A DNA stretch of 64,000 nt from Nocardia cyriacigeorgica (GTDB lineage: Bacteria > Actinomycetota > Actinomycetes > Mycobacteriales > Mycobacteriaceae): the NCBI RefSeq assembly GCF_005863245.1, contig NZ_VBUT01000009.1:1-64000 (forward strand), in the 5' to 3' direction. A program made the translations under genes and the position numbers. Shown piece after piece: positions 50,107 to 57,742 of this stretch (positions are counted from its first letter, which is position 1; every line of letters starts with the position of its first letter). The notes under the pieces are model-generated. The model ran no database searches, was not told the DNA's origin, and saw nothing but the letters and a program-made list of their open reading frames with translations.

Positions 50107-51057
50107 TCACTCCACGGCCGCGCTGAGCCGCGCGGTGAGTTGGCGGATGCGGGTGATCAATTCCGGGGGTTCGTGGATGCGGATCGGCAGGTCGAAGAGG
50201 GCGAGGTAGATCGCGAGTTCGTCCAGCGAGTTGGAACCGGTGCGCAGGGTGCAGGATTCGGCGTCGATCGGTTCGATGACGCCGATGGTCGGCGGGATCC
50301 GGTCGGCGGCGGTTTCGGCGGGAACACCGATGGTGACCCGGGCCGCGTAGCGGTAGGGGGCGACCGAGACGTTGCTGGAGACATAGCCGGCCAGGTCGAT
50401 GTCGGGGGCCTCGCGTGGCGTGAAGCGCGGACCGGTGGGGGTGCGCGGGTGTAGGCGGTCGACGCGGAAGGTGCGCCAGTCGGCGCGGTCGACGTCCCAG
50501 GCGATGAGGTACCAGCGGCGGCCGGTGTGGGCGAGGCGATGGGGTTCGGTGACGCGCAATGTCGTTGTGCCGTTGTGGCTTCGGTAGTCGAAGCGCAGGC
50601 GATGCTTGTCGCGGATCGCGCCGGCGATCGCGGTGAGGATCTCCGGGTCTACGGTCGGGCCACCCGCGCCGACGGTGACGGTCGCCGCGAGCAGGGTGCG
50701 TACCCGATGACGTAACCGGGAGGGCAGCATCTGCTCGAGTTTCGTCAGGGCGCGCAGGGAGCTGTCTTCGATGCCGGAGATGGTGCCGCCCGCGGCGGTG
50801 CGCAGGCCGATGGCGACCGCGACGGCCTCGTCGTCGTCGAGCAGCAGCGGCGGCAGGTGGGTGCCGGCGCCGAGGCGGTAGCCGGCGACCCCGCGGGCCG
50901 CTTCGACCGGGTATCCGAGGTTGCGCAGCTTGTCGATATCGCGGCGCACGGTGCGGATATCGATGCCGAGTTCGGCGGCCAGGGCGGTGCCGGTCCATTC
51001 GCGATGCATCTGCAACAGCGACAGCAGCCGCAGCAGTCGCGCCGAGGTTTCCCACAT
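50107..51057 (-). CDS. HTH/WYL-domain transcriptional regulator (YafY type)
   Basis: A 316-residue regulator. An N-terminal DeoR-type winged helix (residues 1-60: TSARLLRLLSLLQMHREWTG, ELGIDIRTVRRDIDKLRNLG) is followed by a WYL ligand-binding domain (about 140-225, with RWYLIAWDVDRADWRTFRVDR) and a WCX C-terminal extension. WYL regulators respond to nucleotides or small ligands and often control the divergent gene. The adjacent divergent gene encodes an epoxide hydrolase, and the 63-bp gap contains an inverted repeat. The start at 51057 has no clear ribosome site. An overlapping longer frame on the same strand shows no family features. Confidence 0.85.
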   Translation of the reverse strand: MWETSARLLRLLSLLQMHREWTGTALAAELGIDIRTVRRDIDKLRNLGYPVEAARGVAGYRLGAGTHLPPLLLDDDEAVAVAIGLRTAAGGTISGIEDSSLRALTKLEQMLPSRLRHRVRTLLAATVTVGAGGPTVDPEILTAIAGAIRDKHRLRFDYRSHNGTTTLRVTEPHRLAHTGRRWYLIAWDVDRADWRTFRVDRLHPRTPTGPRFTPREAPDIDLAGYVSSNVSVAPYRYAARVTIGVPAETAADRIPPTIGVIEPIDAESCTLRTGSNSLDELAIYLALFDLPIRIHEPPELITRIRQLTARLSAAVE

Positions 51058-51077
51058 ATCCGCGAGTCTGCCGCACA

Positions 51078-51100
51078 GTTAGGACCGAATTTGCCCTAAC
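51078..51100. promoter_or_regulatory. Inverted repeat GTTAGG-N11-CCTAAC in the divergent gap
   Basis: Two perfect 6-bp half sites are separated by 11 nt, followed at once by an ACCGGT/AACCGGTT palindrome. They lie between the WYL regulator (-) and the epoxide hydrolase (+). Downstream, TACGGT (51108-51113) could be a -10 placing transcription start at or near the hydrolase ATG, since no Shine-Dalgarno is visible. The spacing is too long for an IdeR iron box. It is a probable binding site for the WYL regulator (inference). Confidence 0.45.
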
Positions 51101-51120
51101 CGGTTCCTACGGTAGTTCTC

Positions 51121-52269
51121 ATGACCATCACCCACTTCCGCATCGACATCCCGCAGCGCGACATCGACGACCTGCACCGCAGGCTCGACGCGACCCGCTG
51201 GCCCGCACCGCTGCCCGGCGACGACTGGACTACCGGCGTCCCCACCGGCTGGCTGCGGGAGCTGGTCGCCTACTGGCGCAACGACTACGACTGGCGGGCC
51301 GCCGAACGCACACTCAACGAATTCCCGCAGTTCACCACCGAGATCGACGGGCAGCTGATCCACTTCCTGCATGTCCGCTCGCCGGAACCGGACGCGTTGC
51401 CGCTGATCCTGACCCACGGCTGGCCGGGTTCCATCGTCGAATTCCTCGACCTGATCGGTCCGCTCACCGACCCGCGCGCGCACGGCGGCGATCCCGCCGA
51501 CGCGTTCCATGTGGTCATTCCGTCGCTGCCCGGCTTCGGGTTCTCCGGGCCGGTCGCCGATGCCGGCTGGACGGTCGAGCGGATCGCGGCGGCGTGGGCG
51601 GAGTTGATGTCGCGGCTCGGATATGAGCGCTACGGCGTGCAGGGCGGCGATGTCGGTGCCGCGGTGAGCCCGGAGGTGGGCCGGGTGGCACCGGAGCGAG
51701 TGGCGGGCGTGCACGTCAACGGTGGTGTTGGCGACTTCCTGCCGTTGCCGCTGGCGGAGGAAGAACTGGCGACGCTGACCGAACTCGAGCGCGACCGGGT
51801 CCGCCGCACCGAGGCGTTCATGCAGGAGGAATTCGGCTACATTTCGATACAGTCGACCCGCCCGCAGACCCTGGCCTACGGGCTGGTCGACTCACCGGTC
51901 GGCCAACTGGCGTGGATCATGGACAAGTTCCGCGAATGGACCCATCCGCGCCCGGTGGACCCGGACAAGATCATCGACCGCGACCGGCTGCTGACCAACG
52001 TGATGCTGTACTGGCTCACCGGGACGGCGGGCACCGCGGCCTACGTCGGGTACGCGCAGGACGCGCCGTGGGGCGTCGAGAAGCAGAACTCGGGCGTGCC
52101 GACGGGTGTGATCGTGTTCGCCCACGACGTCGCCATCCGCAAGTACGCGGGCACCGCCGACACGATCACCCGCTGGATCGACGTCGACCGCGGCGGGCAT
52201 TTCGCGGCCCTGGAGGAGCCGGTGCTGCTCACCTCCGATATCCGGGAGTTCTTCCGCGACCTGCGCTGA
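51121..52269 (+). CDS. Epoxide hydrolase with N-terminal EHN domain
   Basis: A 382-residue alpha/beta-hydrolase of the microsomal-type epoxide hydrolase family. The N-terminal EHN lid (residues 1-110: FRIDIPQRDIDDLHRRLDAT, TRWP, WLRELVAYWRNDYDWR) precedes the hydrolase core. Oxyanion-hole motif HGWPG is at residues 99-103, the nucleophile Asp177 sits in VQGGDVGAA, and the catalytic His360 is in GGHFAALEEP. It converts epoxides to diols, in the cytosol judging by the lack of a signal peptide. It diverges from a WYL regulator and converges, 5 nt apart, with the carboxylase operon. The natural substrate cannot be told. Confidence 0.88.
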   Translation: MTITHFRIDIPQRDIDDLHRRLDATRWPAPLPGDDWTTGVPTGWLRELVAYWRNDYDWRAAERTLNEFPQFTTEIDGQLIHFLHVRSPEPDALPLILTHGWPGSIVEFLDLIGPLTDPRAHGGDPADAFHVVIPSLPGFGFSGPVADAGWTVERIAAAWAELMSRLGYERYGVQGGDVGAAVSPEVGRVAPERVAGVHVNGGVGDFLPLPLAEEELATLTELERDRVRRTEAFMQEEFGYISIQSTRPQTLAYGLVDSPVGQLAWIMDKFREWTHPRPVDPDKIIDRDRLLTNVMLYWLTGTAGTAAYVGYAQDAPWGVEKQNSGVPTGVIVFAHDVAIRKYAGTADTITRWIDVDRGGHFAALEEPVLLTSDIREFFRDLR

Positions 52270-52274
52270 TCCGC

Positions 52275-54284
52275 TCACGTTTCGGCCAACTCGCCCGCCG
52301 AGCGCCAGGATTGGCGTTCGGCGGCGAAGGCCTGCGCCTGCATGGCGCGGAACTCGGCGATGGAATCGGCGTGGTCGGCGAGGAAGCGCCGGTAGTCGGC
52401 GAGGCGGAACTCGCCGTCTTCAGTGCGCAGATTCACCTTCCCGGTCGCGAAATCGGCACGCAGGTCGAGTAGTTCGTCCGCCTCGACCGGATACCAGCGG
52501 ATGCGGTCGAAATACCGCAGGAGCCAGGGTGTTCCGGTGCCTCGATGGTTCCACACCTGGGTTGTGCGACCGACGAACTGGTACCCGCCGGGGCCTTCCA
52601 TCCCGTAGATGCACAGGTAGGCGCCGCCGATGCCGACCGCGTTCTCCGGCGTCCAGGTGCGCGCCGGATTGTATTTGGTGGTGACCAGCCGGTGCCGCGG
52701 ATCGGTCGGAGTCGCGACCGGCGCACCGAGGTACACATCGCCGAGGCCGAGCACGAGGTACTCGGCGTCGAACATGGTGCGGTAGACGTCATCGACCGAG
52801 TCCAGCCCGTTCATCCGCCGGATGAACTCGATATTCCACGGGCACCACGGCGCATCCGCGCGGACACCGTGCATGTACCGGGTGATCGCCTCCCTGGTGG
52901 ATGGATCGTCCCAGGACAGCGGCAGGTGCACGGTCCGGCTCGGCACCACCAGCGCGTCCGACGCGGGCAGCTGCTGTTCGGCCTCGGCCAGCAGATCCAG
53001 CAGCAGGCGAACCGGCAGTACCGCCGGATCGACCTTCACCTGAAGCGATCGCACCCCCGGCGTCAGGTCGACGATCCCGCGCGGTGCGAGCGCGAGCAGA
53101 TGTTCGTGCAAGGCGTGCACGCGGGCGCGCAGGCCGAGATCCAAGGTCATGGCGCCGTATTCGATGAGCACACCGTCGTCGCCGGCGCGCCGGTAGGTGA
53201 CGCTGGTGTCGTCGTCGGCGTCGGTGCGGCGGAGGATGCCGTCGTCACCGTCGCCGCCGGTGGACAGCACCGGCTGCCAGCCTGCCCGTCGCGCGGGCCC
53301 CAGCGCGGCCATCGGCGCGGAGCGCTCCGCCCGGATCGGCACGAACCGAACCGCGTCGCCGGGGCACAGCTGGCCGAGCTTCCACCGATCCGCCGCCACC
53401 ACCGTGACGGGGCAGACGAAACCACCGAGGCTGGGACCGTCCGGGCCGAGCAGAATCGGGGTGTCGCCGGTGAAGTCCAGCGCGCCGACCGAATACGGGG
53501 TGTCGTGGATATTGGACGGATGCAGGCCCGCCTCGCCGCCGTCGGTGCGCGCCCACTCCGGTTTCGGCCCGATCAGCCGGACGCCGGTGCGATCGGAATT
53601 GAAATGCACCTCGTAGTCGGTGCCGATGATGGTGTCGAAGTCGGCGCGGGTGAAGAACTCCGGCGCACCGTGCGGTCCCTCGGTGACGGCGAGCTCCCAG
53701 CGCCGCGACATCACCGGACGATCGTCGGCCGGTACCGCGGTGGCCCGCGGGGCGTGGGCCGGACCCATCGGCAGCAGTTCACCGGCTTGCAGTGTCCCTC
53801 CGGTACTGCCGCCGAACTTGCCGAGCGTGAAAGTGGCCGAGCTGCCGAGGTATTCGGGTAGCGCGAAGCCGCCGGACAGCAGAATGTACGCGCGCAAACC
53901 CGGCCCGCGGATCGCGCCCACCTCGAGCAACCCGCCTGCGGGGACCTCGATGGTGCGCCACTGCTCCACCGGCAGGCCGTCCACCGTGACCTGCGCCGGA
54001 GCACCGGTGACGCACACCCACGTCGCCGCGTGGAACCGCAGCGCCGGCCCGGTGAGAGTGCATTCCAGCCCGGCCGCGCCCTCGGCATTGCCGAGCACCC
54101 GGTTCCCGAGCCGGAACGACACATCGTCCATCGGACCCGACGGTGGCACTCCCACATGCCAATACCCGACGCGCCCCGGCCAATCCTGCACGGTGGTCAT
54201 CGCACCCGGCCGCACCACCTCCACCTGGCGGACCGGCGCCGTGACCTCCGGCGCGATGACCGGATCCGGATCGATGACGGTCAT
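52275..54284 (-). CDS. Urea/guanidine carboxylase-like carboxyltransferase (KipA-KipI fusion), lacking biotin carboxylase and carrier
   Basis: A 669-residue protein starting MTVIDPDPVIAPEV. The first half is a KipA/AHS2-type domain (VVRPGAMTTVQDWPGRVGYW, VPPSGPMDDVSFRLGNRVLG). The second half is a KipI/AHS1-type domain (from about residue 390: GDDGVLIEYG, HLPLSWDDPS, GGAYLCIYGMEGPGGYQFVG). Together they form the carboxyltransferase of urea carboxylase, an enzyme now known in many bacteria to prefer guanidine. Full enzymes are about 1,200 residues with an N-terminal biotin carboxylase and a C-terminal biotin carrier; both are missing here. The start overlaps the UAAP2 stop by ATGA, so translation is coupled. 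A longer in-frame reading to 55025 is noise. No allophanate hydrolase follows. Confidence 0.85.
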   Translation of the reverse strand: MTVIDPDPVIAPEVTAPVRQVEVVRPGAMTTVQDWPGRVGYWHVGVPPSGPMDDVSFRLGNRVLGNAEGAAGLECTLTGPALRFHAATWVCVTGAPAQVTVDGLPVEQWRTIEVPAGGLLEVGAIRGPGLRAYILLSGGFALPEYLGSSATFTLGKFGGSTGGTLQAGELLPMGPAHAPRATAVPADDRPVMSRRWELAVTEGPHGAPEFFTRADFDTIIGTDYEVHFNSDRTGVRLIGPKPEWARTDGGEAGLHPSNIHDTPYSVGALDFTGDTPILLGPDGPSLGGFVCPVTVVAADRWKLGQLCPGDAVRFVPIRAERSAPMAALGPARRAGWQPVLSTGGDGDDGILRRTDADDDTSVTYRRAGDDGVLIEYGAMTLDLGLRARVHALHEHLLALAPRGIVDLTPGVRSLQVKVDPAVLPVRLLLDLLAEAEQQLPASDALVVPSRTVHLPLSWDDPSTREAITRYMHGVRADAPWCPWNIEFIRRMNGLDSVDDVYRTMFDAEYLVLGLGDVYLGAPVATPTDPRHRLVTTKYNPARTWTPENAVGIGGAYLCIYGMEGPGGYQFVGRTTQVWNHRGTGTPWLLRYFDRIRWYPVEADELLDLRADFATGKVNLRTEDGEFRLADYRRFLADHADSIAEFRAMQAQAFAAERQSWRSAGELAET

Positions 54285-54901
54285 CGCGACACCACCATGC
54301 GCACCGGCGTCGGGTCGAATCCATTGCAGGGGTTGTTGATCTGCGGGCAGTTCGACACCAGCACCAACGTGTCGGTCTCGGCGCGCAGCGTCACCCGCTT
54401 GCCCGGCGCCGACAGGCCGTCCACGATGCCGAGGGTGCCGTCGGCCTCCACCGGGACATTCATGAACCAGTTGATATTCGACACCAGATCGCGTTTGCCC
54501 AGGCCCCAGCGCATGCCTTCGGCGAGGAAGTTCTCCACGCAGGCGTGCTGATGGCGGGTGTGATGGCCGTAGCGCAGGGTGTTCGACTCCTGGGAGCAGG
54601 CGCCGGCGATGGTGTCGTGGTTGCCTACTTCGTCGGCGACCACCGTCATCAGGCGGGTGCCGTTCTCGGTGCGCAGCACGCTGCCGGTGGTGAGGAAGAT
54701 ATTGCGCTGCGCGGCGATGGTGGCCTGAGCGCTGTAGCGGTCGGCGTGATCGGCGGCCGCGTAGAGCAGGCAATCGACGGCCTGGTTTCCGTGCAGGTCG
54801 ATGATCTCGAGGTATTCGCCCGCGCGCACGATCGCCGACCACGGTGCGCAGGCGTCGACCAGGTGGTCGCCGATGACGGTGCGGGCAACGGTGTCGGTCA
54901 T
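54281..54901 (-). CDS. Urea amidolyase-associated protein 2 (DUF1989), carboxyguanidine deiminase-type subunit
   Basis: A 206-residue DUF1989 protein of the UAAP2 type. Visible motifs are HGNQAVDCLLY, RYSAQATIAAQRNIFLTTGS, THQHACVENFL-like RHQHACVENFLAEGM, and the C-terminal NCPQINNPCNGFDPTPV. In guanidine-degrading bacteria, UAAP1 and UAAP2 together form the carboxyguanidine deiminase (CgdAB) acting after guanidine carboxylase. The pairing here with UAAP1 and a carboxyltransferase supports that family role. ATG 54901 overlaps the UAAP1 stop (ATGA) and the gene's own stop overlaps the carboxyltransferase start, giving three coupled genes. Deiminase function is by homology only. Confidence 0.85.
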   Translation of the reverse strand: MTDTVARTVIGDHLVDACAPWSAIVRAGEYLEIIDLHGNQAVDCLLYAAADHADRYSAQATIAAQRNIFLTTGSVLRTENGTRLMTVVADEVGNHDTIAGACSQESNTLRYGHHTRHQHACVENFLAEGMRWGLGKRDLVSNINWFMNVPVEADGTLGIVDGLSAPGKRVTLRAETDTLVLVSNCPQINNPCNGFDPTPVRMVVSR

Positions 54902-55653
54902 GCGATGTCCTTCGTGTCGAGTGCGGCCGCCCATGCGGCTTCGGTGTTCTCCACCGCGCGCAGGTATTCGGGGTCGGTGTTGTGCGTGGCATCCAGATCG
55001 GCCGGCGCGTGCCACGCCAGCACATCGAGTTCGGTGACCGGCCGGTCGTCGAGCGCGTGCGCGGCGTTGGCGATCAGCACGATGACGGGCAGATGGATGA
55101 TCAGCTCGACCGCCGCACCGGGCGCGCGGTTGCCGGTGCCGGTGAGGCTGCCGTCGTCGCCCACCCGCACGCCACGGAACAGCGACACCGGGGGTGCGAT
55201 ATCGCGCGGGGTCAATCCCTGTTTGGCGCCTGCCATCCGCAGCAGTGCCCGGCCGGTGGCGGAGGGACCGCACAGGGCATCGTGGGCACCGGAATCGTCG
55301 GCGACGACGGTCGCGAGCACTCGGCCCTGATCCGATAGCAGCGGATGCCCGGGACCGAGGTAGGCCTGCCAGGGCACCTTCACGGTGTCGGCGACATTGA
55401 GGCGCTCCCACGGGGCGCCTGCCCGCATGAGCGTCAGGTGGGCGCAGGCGTCGCCCGCCGGATCGGCCAGCCGCAGGCGGGTGCCGCGGCCGAGCACGAC
55501 GTTGGCGTAGCCGTCGGCCGGGATGCGCTGGGCGAAGGTGAGAGCCTCCGGGTCGAGGCCCGGCGGAAGGTCGGGTCCGACGACGGACGCTGTGGCCGCC
55601 TGGGCCCGGGCGTGTGCTCGGGCGCCGCTGGTGGATGAGGTTGTTCGGGTCAT
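54898..55653 (-). CDS. Urea amidolyase-associated protein 1 (DUF1989), carboxyguanidine deiminase-type subunit
   Basis: A 251-residue DUF1989 protein of the UAAP1 type: RIPADGYANVVLGRGTRLRL, GDACAHLTLM, PWERLNVADTVKVPWQAYL, SDQGRVLATVVADDSGAHD, and LMP-like GNRAPGAAVELIIHLP. It is the usual partner of UAAP2 in urea/guanidine carboxylase operons. ATG 55653 follows GAGGAG with a 5-nt spacer. The first gene of the coupled trio, it lies 289 nt downstream of the permease gene; that gap contains tandem repeats, so it may have its own promoter or processing site. The N-terminal 35 residues are Ala/Ser-rich and probably disordered. Confidence 0.85.
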   Translation of the reverse strand: MTRTTSSTSGARAHARAQAATASVVGPDLPPGLDPEALTFAQRIPADGYANVVLGRGTRLRLADPAGDACAHLTLMRAGAPWERLNVADTVKVPWQAYLGPGHPLLSDQGRVLATVVADDSGAHDALCGPSATGRALLRMAGAKQGLTPRDIAPPVSLFRGVRVGDDGSLTGTGNRAPGAAVELIIHLPVIVLIANAAHALDDRPVTELDVLAWHAPADLDATHNTDPEYLRAVENTEAAWAAALDTKDIA

Positions 55654-55756
55654 CGCTGCTCCTCGGTGGGGATCGCGGGTAGTGGGTGGGGGAATTCGAG
55701 GCAGGATCGTCGTTTTGGGCTAGGCGGCAGTCGGTTCGGTTGCAGGTCGTAGGCGT

Positions 55757-55861
55757 GGTCGGCTCGGTGCGGTAGTGGGCTTTGCGGTTGGGGGTGCGTG
55801 GTCGGCTTTGGTGCGGTAATGGGCTTTGCGGTTGGGGAGCGTGATCGGCTCCGGTGCGGGA
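55757..55861. repeat. 43-bp imperfect tandem repeat, two full copies and a partial third
   Basis: Copies at 55757-55799 and 55800-55842 both begin GGTCGGCT and share GTGCGGTA, TGGGCTTTGCGGTTGGGG and CGT. They differ at a handful of positions. A degraded third copy starts at 55843 (GATCGGCTCCGGTGCGGGA). They fill most of the 289-bp gap between the permease stop (55943, - strand) and the UAAP1 start (55653). No gene is seen in the gap. Confidence 0.75.
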
Positions 55862-55942
55862 GCCGGCTATGAGGTCGGCGGTCCGATCAGCTCCTGCGCC
55901 GTAGCCGGCGCGCGGTCCGGGCTGCGAACGACTCAGGCGCGG

Positions 55943-57517
55943 CTATCGGGTCAGCGGTCCGGGCATCGGCTCGGTGGTCAGAGGTTGCGGCGTCGGCTCG
56001 GAGGTGCCGTTGCGGGCGACCACCATCCGGTAGACCAGCGCACCCACCGCGAGCGTGGCGAGCACGAAGATCGGTGCGGCCCAACGCATCACCGATGATC
56101 CGCCGTCCGGCGTGTACACCTCCGCCCGCGGCCAGGCCAGATTCACGACCATCGCGATACCCCAGAGCACCGCGAGCACATTCACCGGAATCCCGAAGCG
56201 GCCCAGCGAGAACAGTCCGGTGCGGGCGCCTTCCTGCTCGCCTGTCGGCCAGCCCAGGCAGCGGCGCACCAGCAGCGGCACCGTCACCAGGAGATAGGCG
56301 AGGTAAAGCGTCACGATGCAGACGCTGGCCAGCGTCGCGAAGATCGCCGCATTGCCGAGATTCACCAGCAGCAAAGCGATGGCGAGCACACCGAACACCA
56401 CCGCGGGCAGTACCGGAGTGCCGAAGCGCGGGTGCACAACCGAAAGCGCGCGGGCGAAAGGCAGTTTCCCGTCACGCGCCATGGAGAAGATCAATCGCGA
56501 ACCGGCGGTCTGAATGGCCAGCGTGCACACCATGATCGCGACCGCGACACAACCGAGCAGCACCGTGCCCGCGGTGCTGTTCAGCTTGGCGGTGAGCACA
56601 TAGGCCAGCCCATCGGCGGCCAGGGCGCCGTCGGACAGGCTCGGTGCCGCCATCAGCGCGCCGAGCAGCATCAACCCGCCGCCGATCGCCGAGACCGTCA
56701 GGGCGGTCAGGATCATCCGTGGCGCGACCCGGCGCGGATCCTTGGTCTCCTCGGCGAGCTCACCGGCCGAATCCAATCCGATCATGACGTAGGCCGCCAT
56801 CAGCCCGGCCACCAGGAACGCCGCCCAGTACGGGCCGGGTGCGGCGTGTTCGGTCTCGAAGACGACGCCGGGCCCGCGTTCGGTATCGGCGAAGAACAGC
56901 GCGATGATCGCCAGCACGCCGACGATTTCGATGGTGACCCCGATCGAGTTGATCCGCGCCATGATATCGATGCCGATCACATTGATCAGCGTGGTCAGCG
57001 CCATCAGCACGGTCCCGAGCAGTACCGCGTTCATCGCACCGGATGAGGAGGTGAGCGCGGTGTCGGAGCCGATGACCTGGAATCCGCTCCAGATCGAGGG
57101 CAATACCACCTGGAGCGCGATCGCCGCCGCGGCCGCGGTGACCACCCGCGCGATGATCATCAGCCACCCGGCGAACCAGCCGACGACCGCGCCGCCCAGC
57201 CGCCGCGACCACTGGTAAATGCACCCGGACAGCGGGTACCGCGCCGCCAGCTCGGCGAAGTTCAACGCCACCATGAGCTGGCCGAGGAACACGATCGGCC
57301 AGGTCCAGAAGAACGCGGCCCCGCCGAACGAATATCCGAAGCCGAAGAACTGGAAGATCGTGGTGAGGATGGAGACGAACGAGAATCCGGCCGCGAAGGA
57401 GGCGTAGCGCCCGAGCTTGCGATGCAGGACGGGCTGGTAGCCGAAATCGGCGAGATCGGCGCTGTCGGAGCCGTGGTCGGGCGGATCGGCGGGGCGGGTG
57501 TCGACTGTGGTGGCCAT
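55943..57517 (-). CDS. APC superfamily amino acid / guanidino compound permease
   Basis: A 524-residue integral membrane transporter of the amino acid-polyamine-organocation family, with about 12 hydrophobic segments. The N-terminal cytosolic region (about 45 residues) is followed by SFVSILTTIFQFFGFGYSFG, the usual substrate-binding helix region, and by GLDSAGELAEETKDPRRVAP, the family's loop motif. The C-terminus is Pro/Thr-rich (SEPTPQPLTTEP). ATG 57517 follows GAAGGA by 9 nt; a TTG extension to 57544 is less likely. Genes of this type accompany UAAP/urea carboxylase operons and probably import their substrate (guanidine, urea or a related amide; inference). A perfect palindrome lies 28 nt upstream of the start, where a repressor would block transcription. 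Confidence 0.85.
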   Translation of the reverse strand: MATTVDTRPADPPDHGSDSADLADFGYQPVLHRKLGRYASFAAGFSFVSILTTIFQFFGFGYSFGGAAFFWTWPIVFLGQLMVALNFAELAARYPLSGCIYQWSRRLGGAVVGWFAGWLMIIARVVTAAAAAIALQVVLPSIWSGFQVIGSDTALTSSSGAMNAVLLGTVLMALTTLINVIGIDIMARINSIGVTIEIVGVLAIIALFFADTERGPGVVFETEHAAPGPYWAAFLVAGLMAAYVMIGLDSAGELAEETKDPRRVAPRMILTALTVSAIGGGLMLLGALMAAPSLSDGALAADGLAYVLTAKLNSTAGTVLLGCVAVAIMVCTLAIQTAGSRLIFSMARDGKLPFARALSVVHPRFGTPVLPAVVFGVLAIALLLVNLGNAAIFATLASVCIVTLYLAYLLVTVPLLVRRCLGWPTGEQEGARTGLFSLGRFGIPVNVLAVLWGIAMVVNLAWPRAEVYTPDGGSSVMRWAAPIFVLATLAVGALVYRMVVARNGTSEPTPQPLTTEPMPGPLTR

Positions 57518-57545
57518 ATGCGGATGTCCTTCGGCGAGCGCCAAT

Positions 57546-57563
57546 AACTATCAGTCGATAGTT
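57546..57563. promoter_or_regulatory. Perfect palindrome AACTATC-N4-GATAGTT, candidate TetR operator 1
   Basis: AACTATC AGTC GATAGTT is a perfect 7-bp inverted repeat with a 4-nt centre, 28 nt before the permease start. It shares the CTRTC-N4-GAYAG core with the repeat at 57641-57658. The position overlaps where the permease promoter must lie. Confidence 0.65.
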
Positions 57564-57640
57564 TTGCGGCCGCGATCGCGCTTTCGGTGACCTGCGTGTA
57601 TCGGTTGGAGGTCCTCCGGTAACTTCTGGGTTTCCAGCTT

Positions 57641-57658
57641 TTCTGTCGAATGACAGAA
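57641..57658. promoter_or_regulatory. Perfect palindrome TTCTGTC-N4-GACAGAA, candidate TetR operator 2
   Basis: TTCTGTC GAAT GACAGAA is a second perfect 7-bp inverted repeat with a 4-nt centre, 95 bp from operator 1 and 84 bp before the TetR start. Matching arm length, spacing and core with operator 1 suggest one regulator binds both, allowing control in both directions. Confidence 0.6.
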
Positions 57659-57742
57659 ACCTCACCGCGAGGTTGGGCGCACGGCGAGGCGGGCGGGGTG
57701 CGCGGCCACTGGCCGTGATCGCGGCGATGCGAGAATGAGGAC

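Noticed and set aside
51078..51100. IdeR iron box between the WYL regulator and epoxide hydrolase
   Set aside because: The TTAGG/CCTAA arms are separated by 13 nt, longer than in a true iron box, and the central bases do not match.
52275..55025. 916-codon minus-strand frame for the carboxyltransferase
   Set aside because: The N-terminal 247 codons are Arg/His-rich noise overlapping UAAP2. The family start is ATG 54284, coupled to the UAAP2 stop.
57518..57742. Guanidine-I (ykkC) riboswitch ahead of the permease
   Set aside because: The conserved ACGG/ACGR loop elements and paired stems were not recognisable on the minus strand. The gap instead holds two palindromes.
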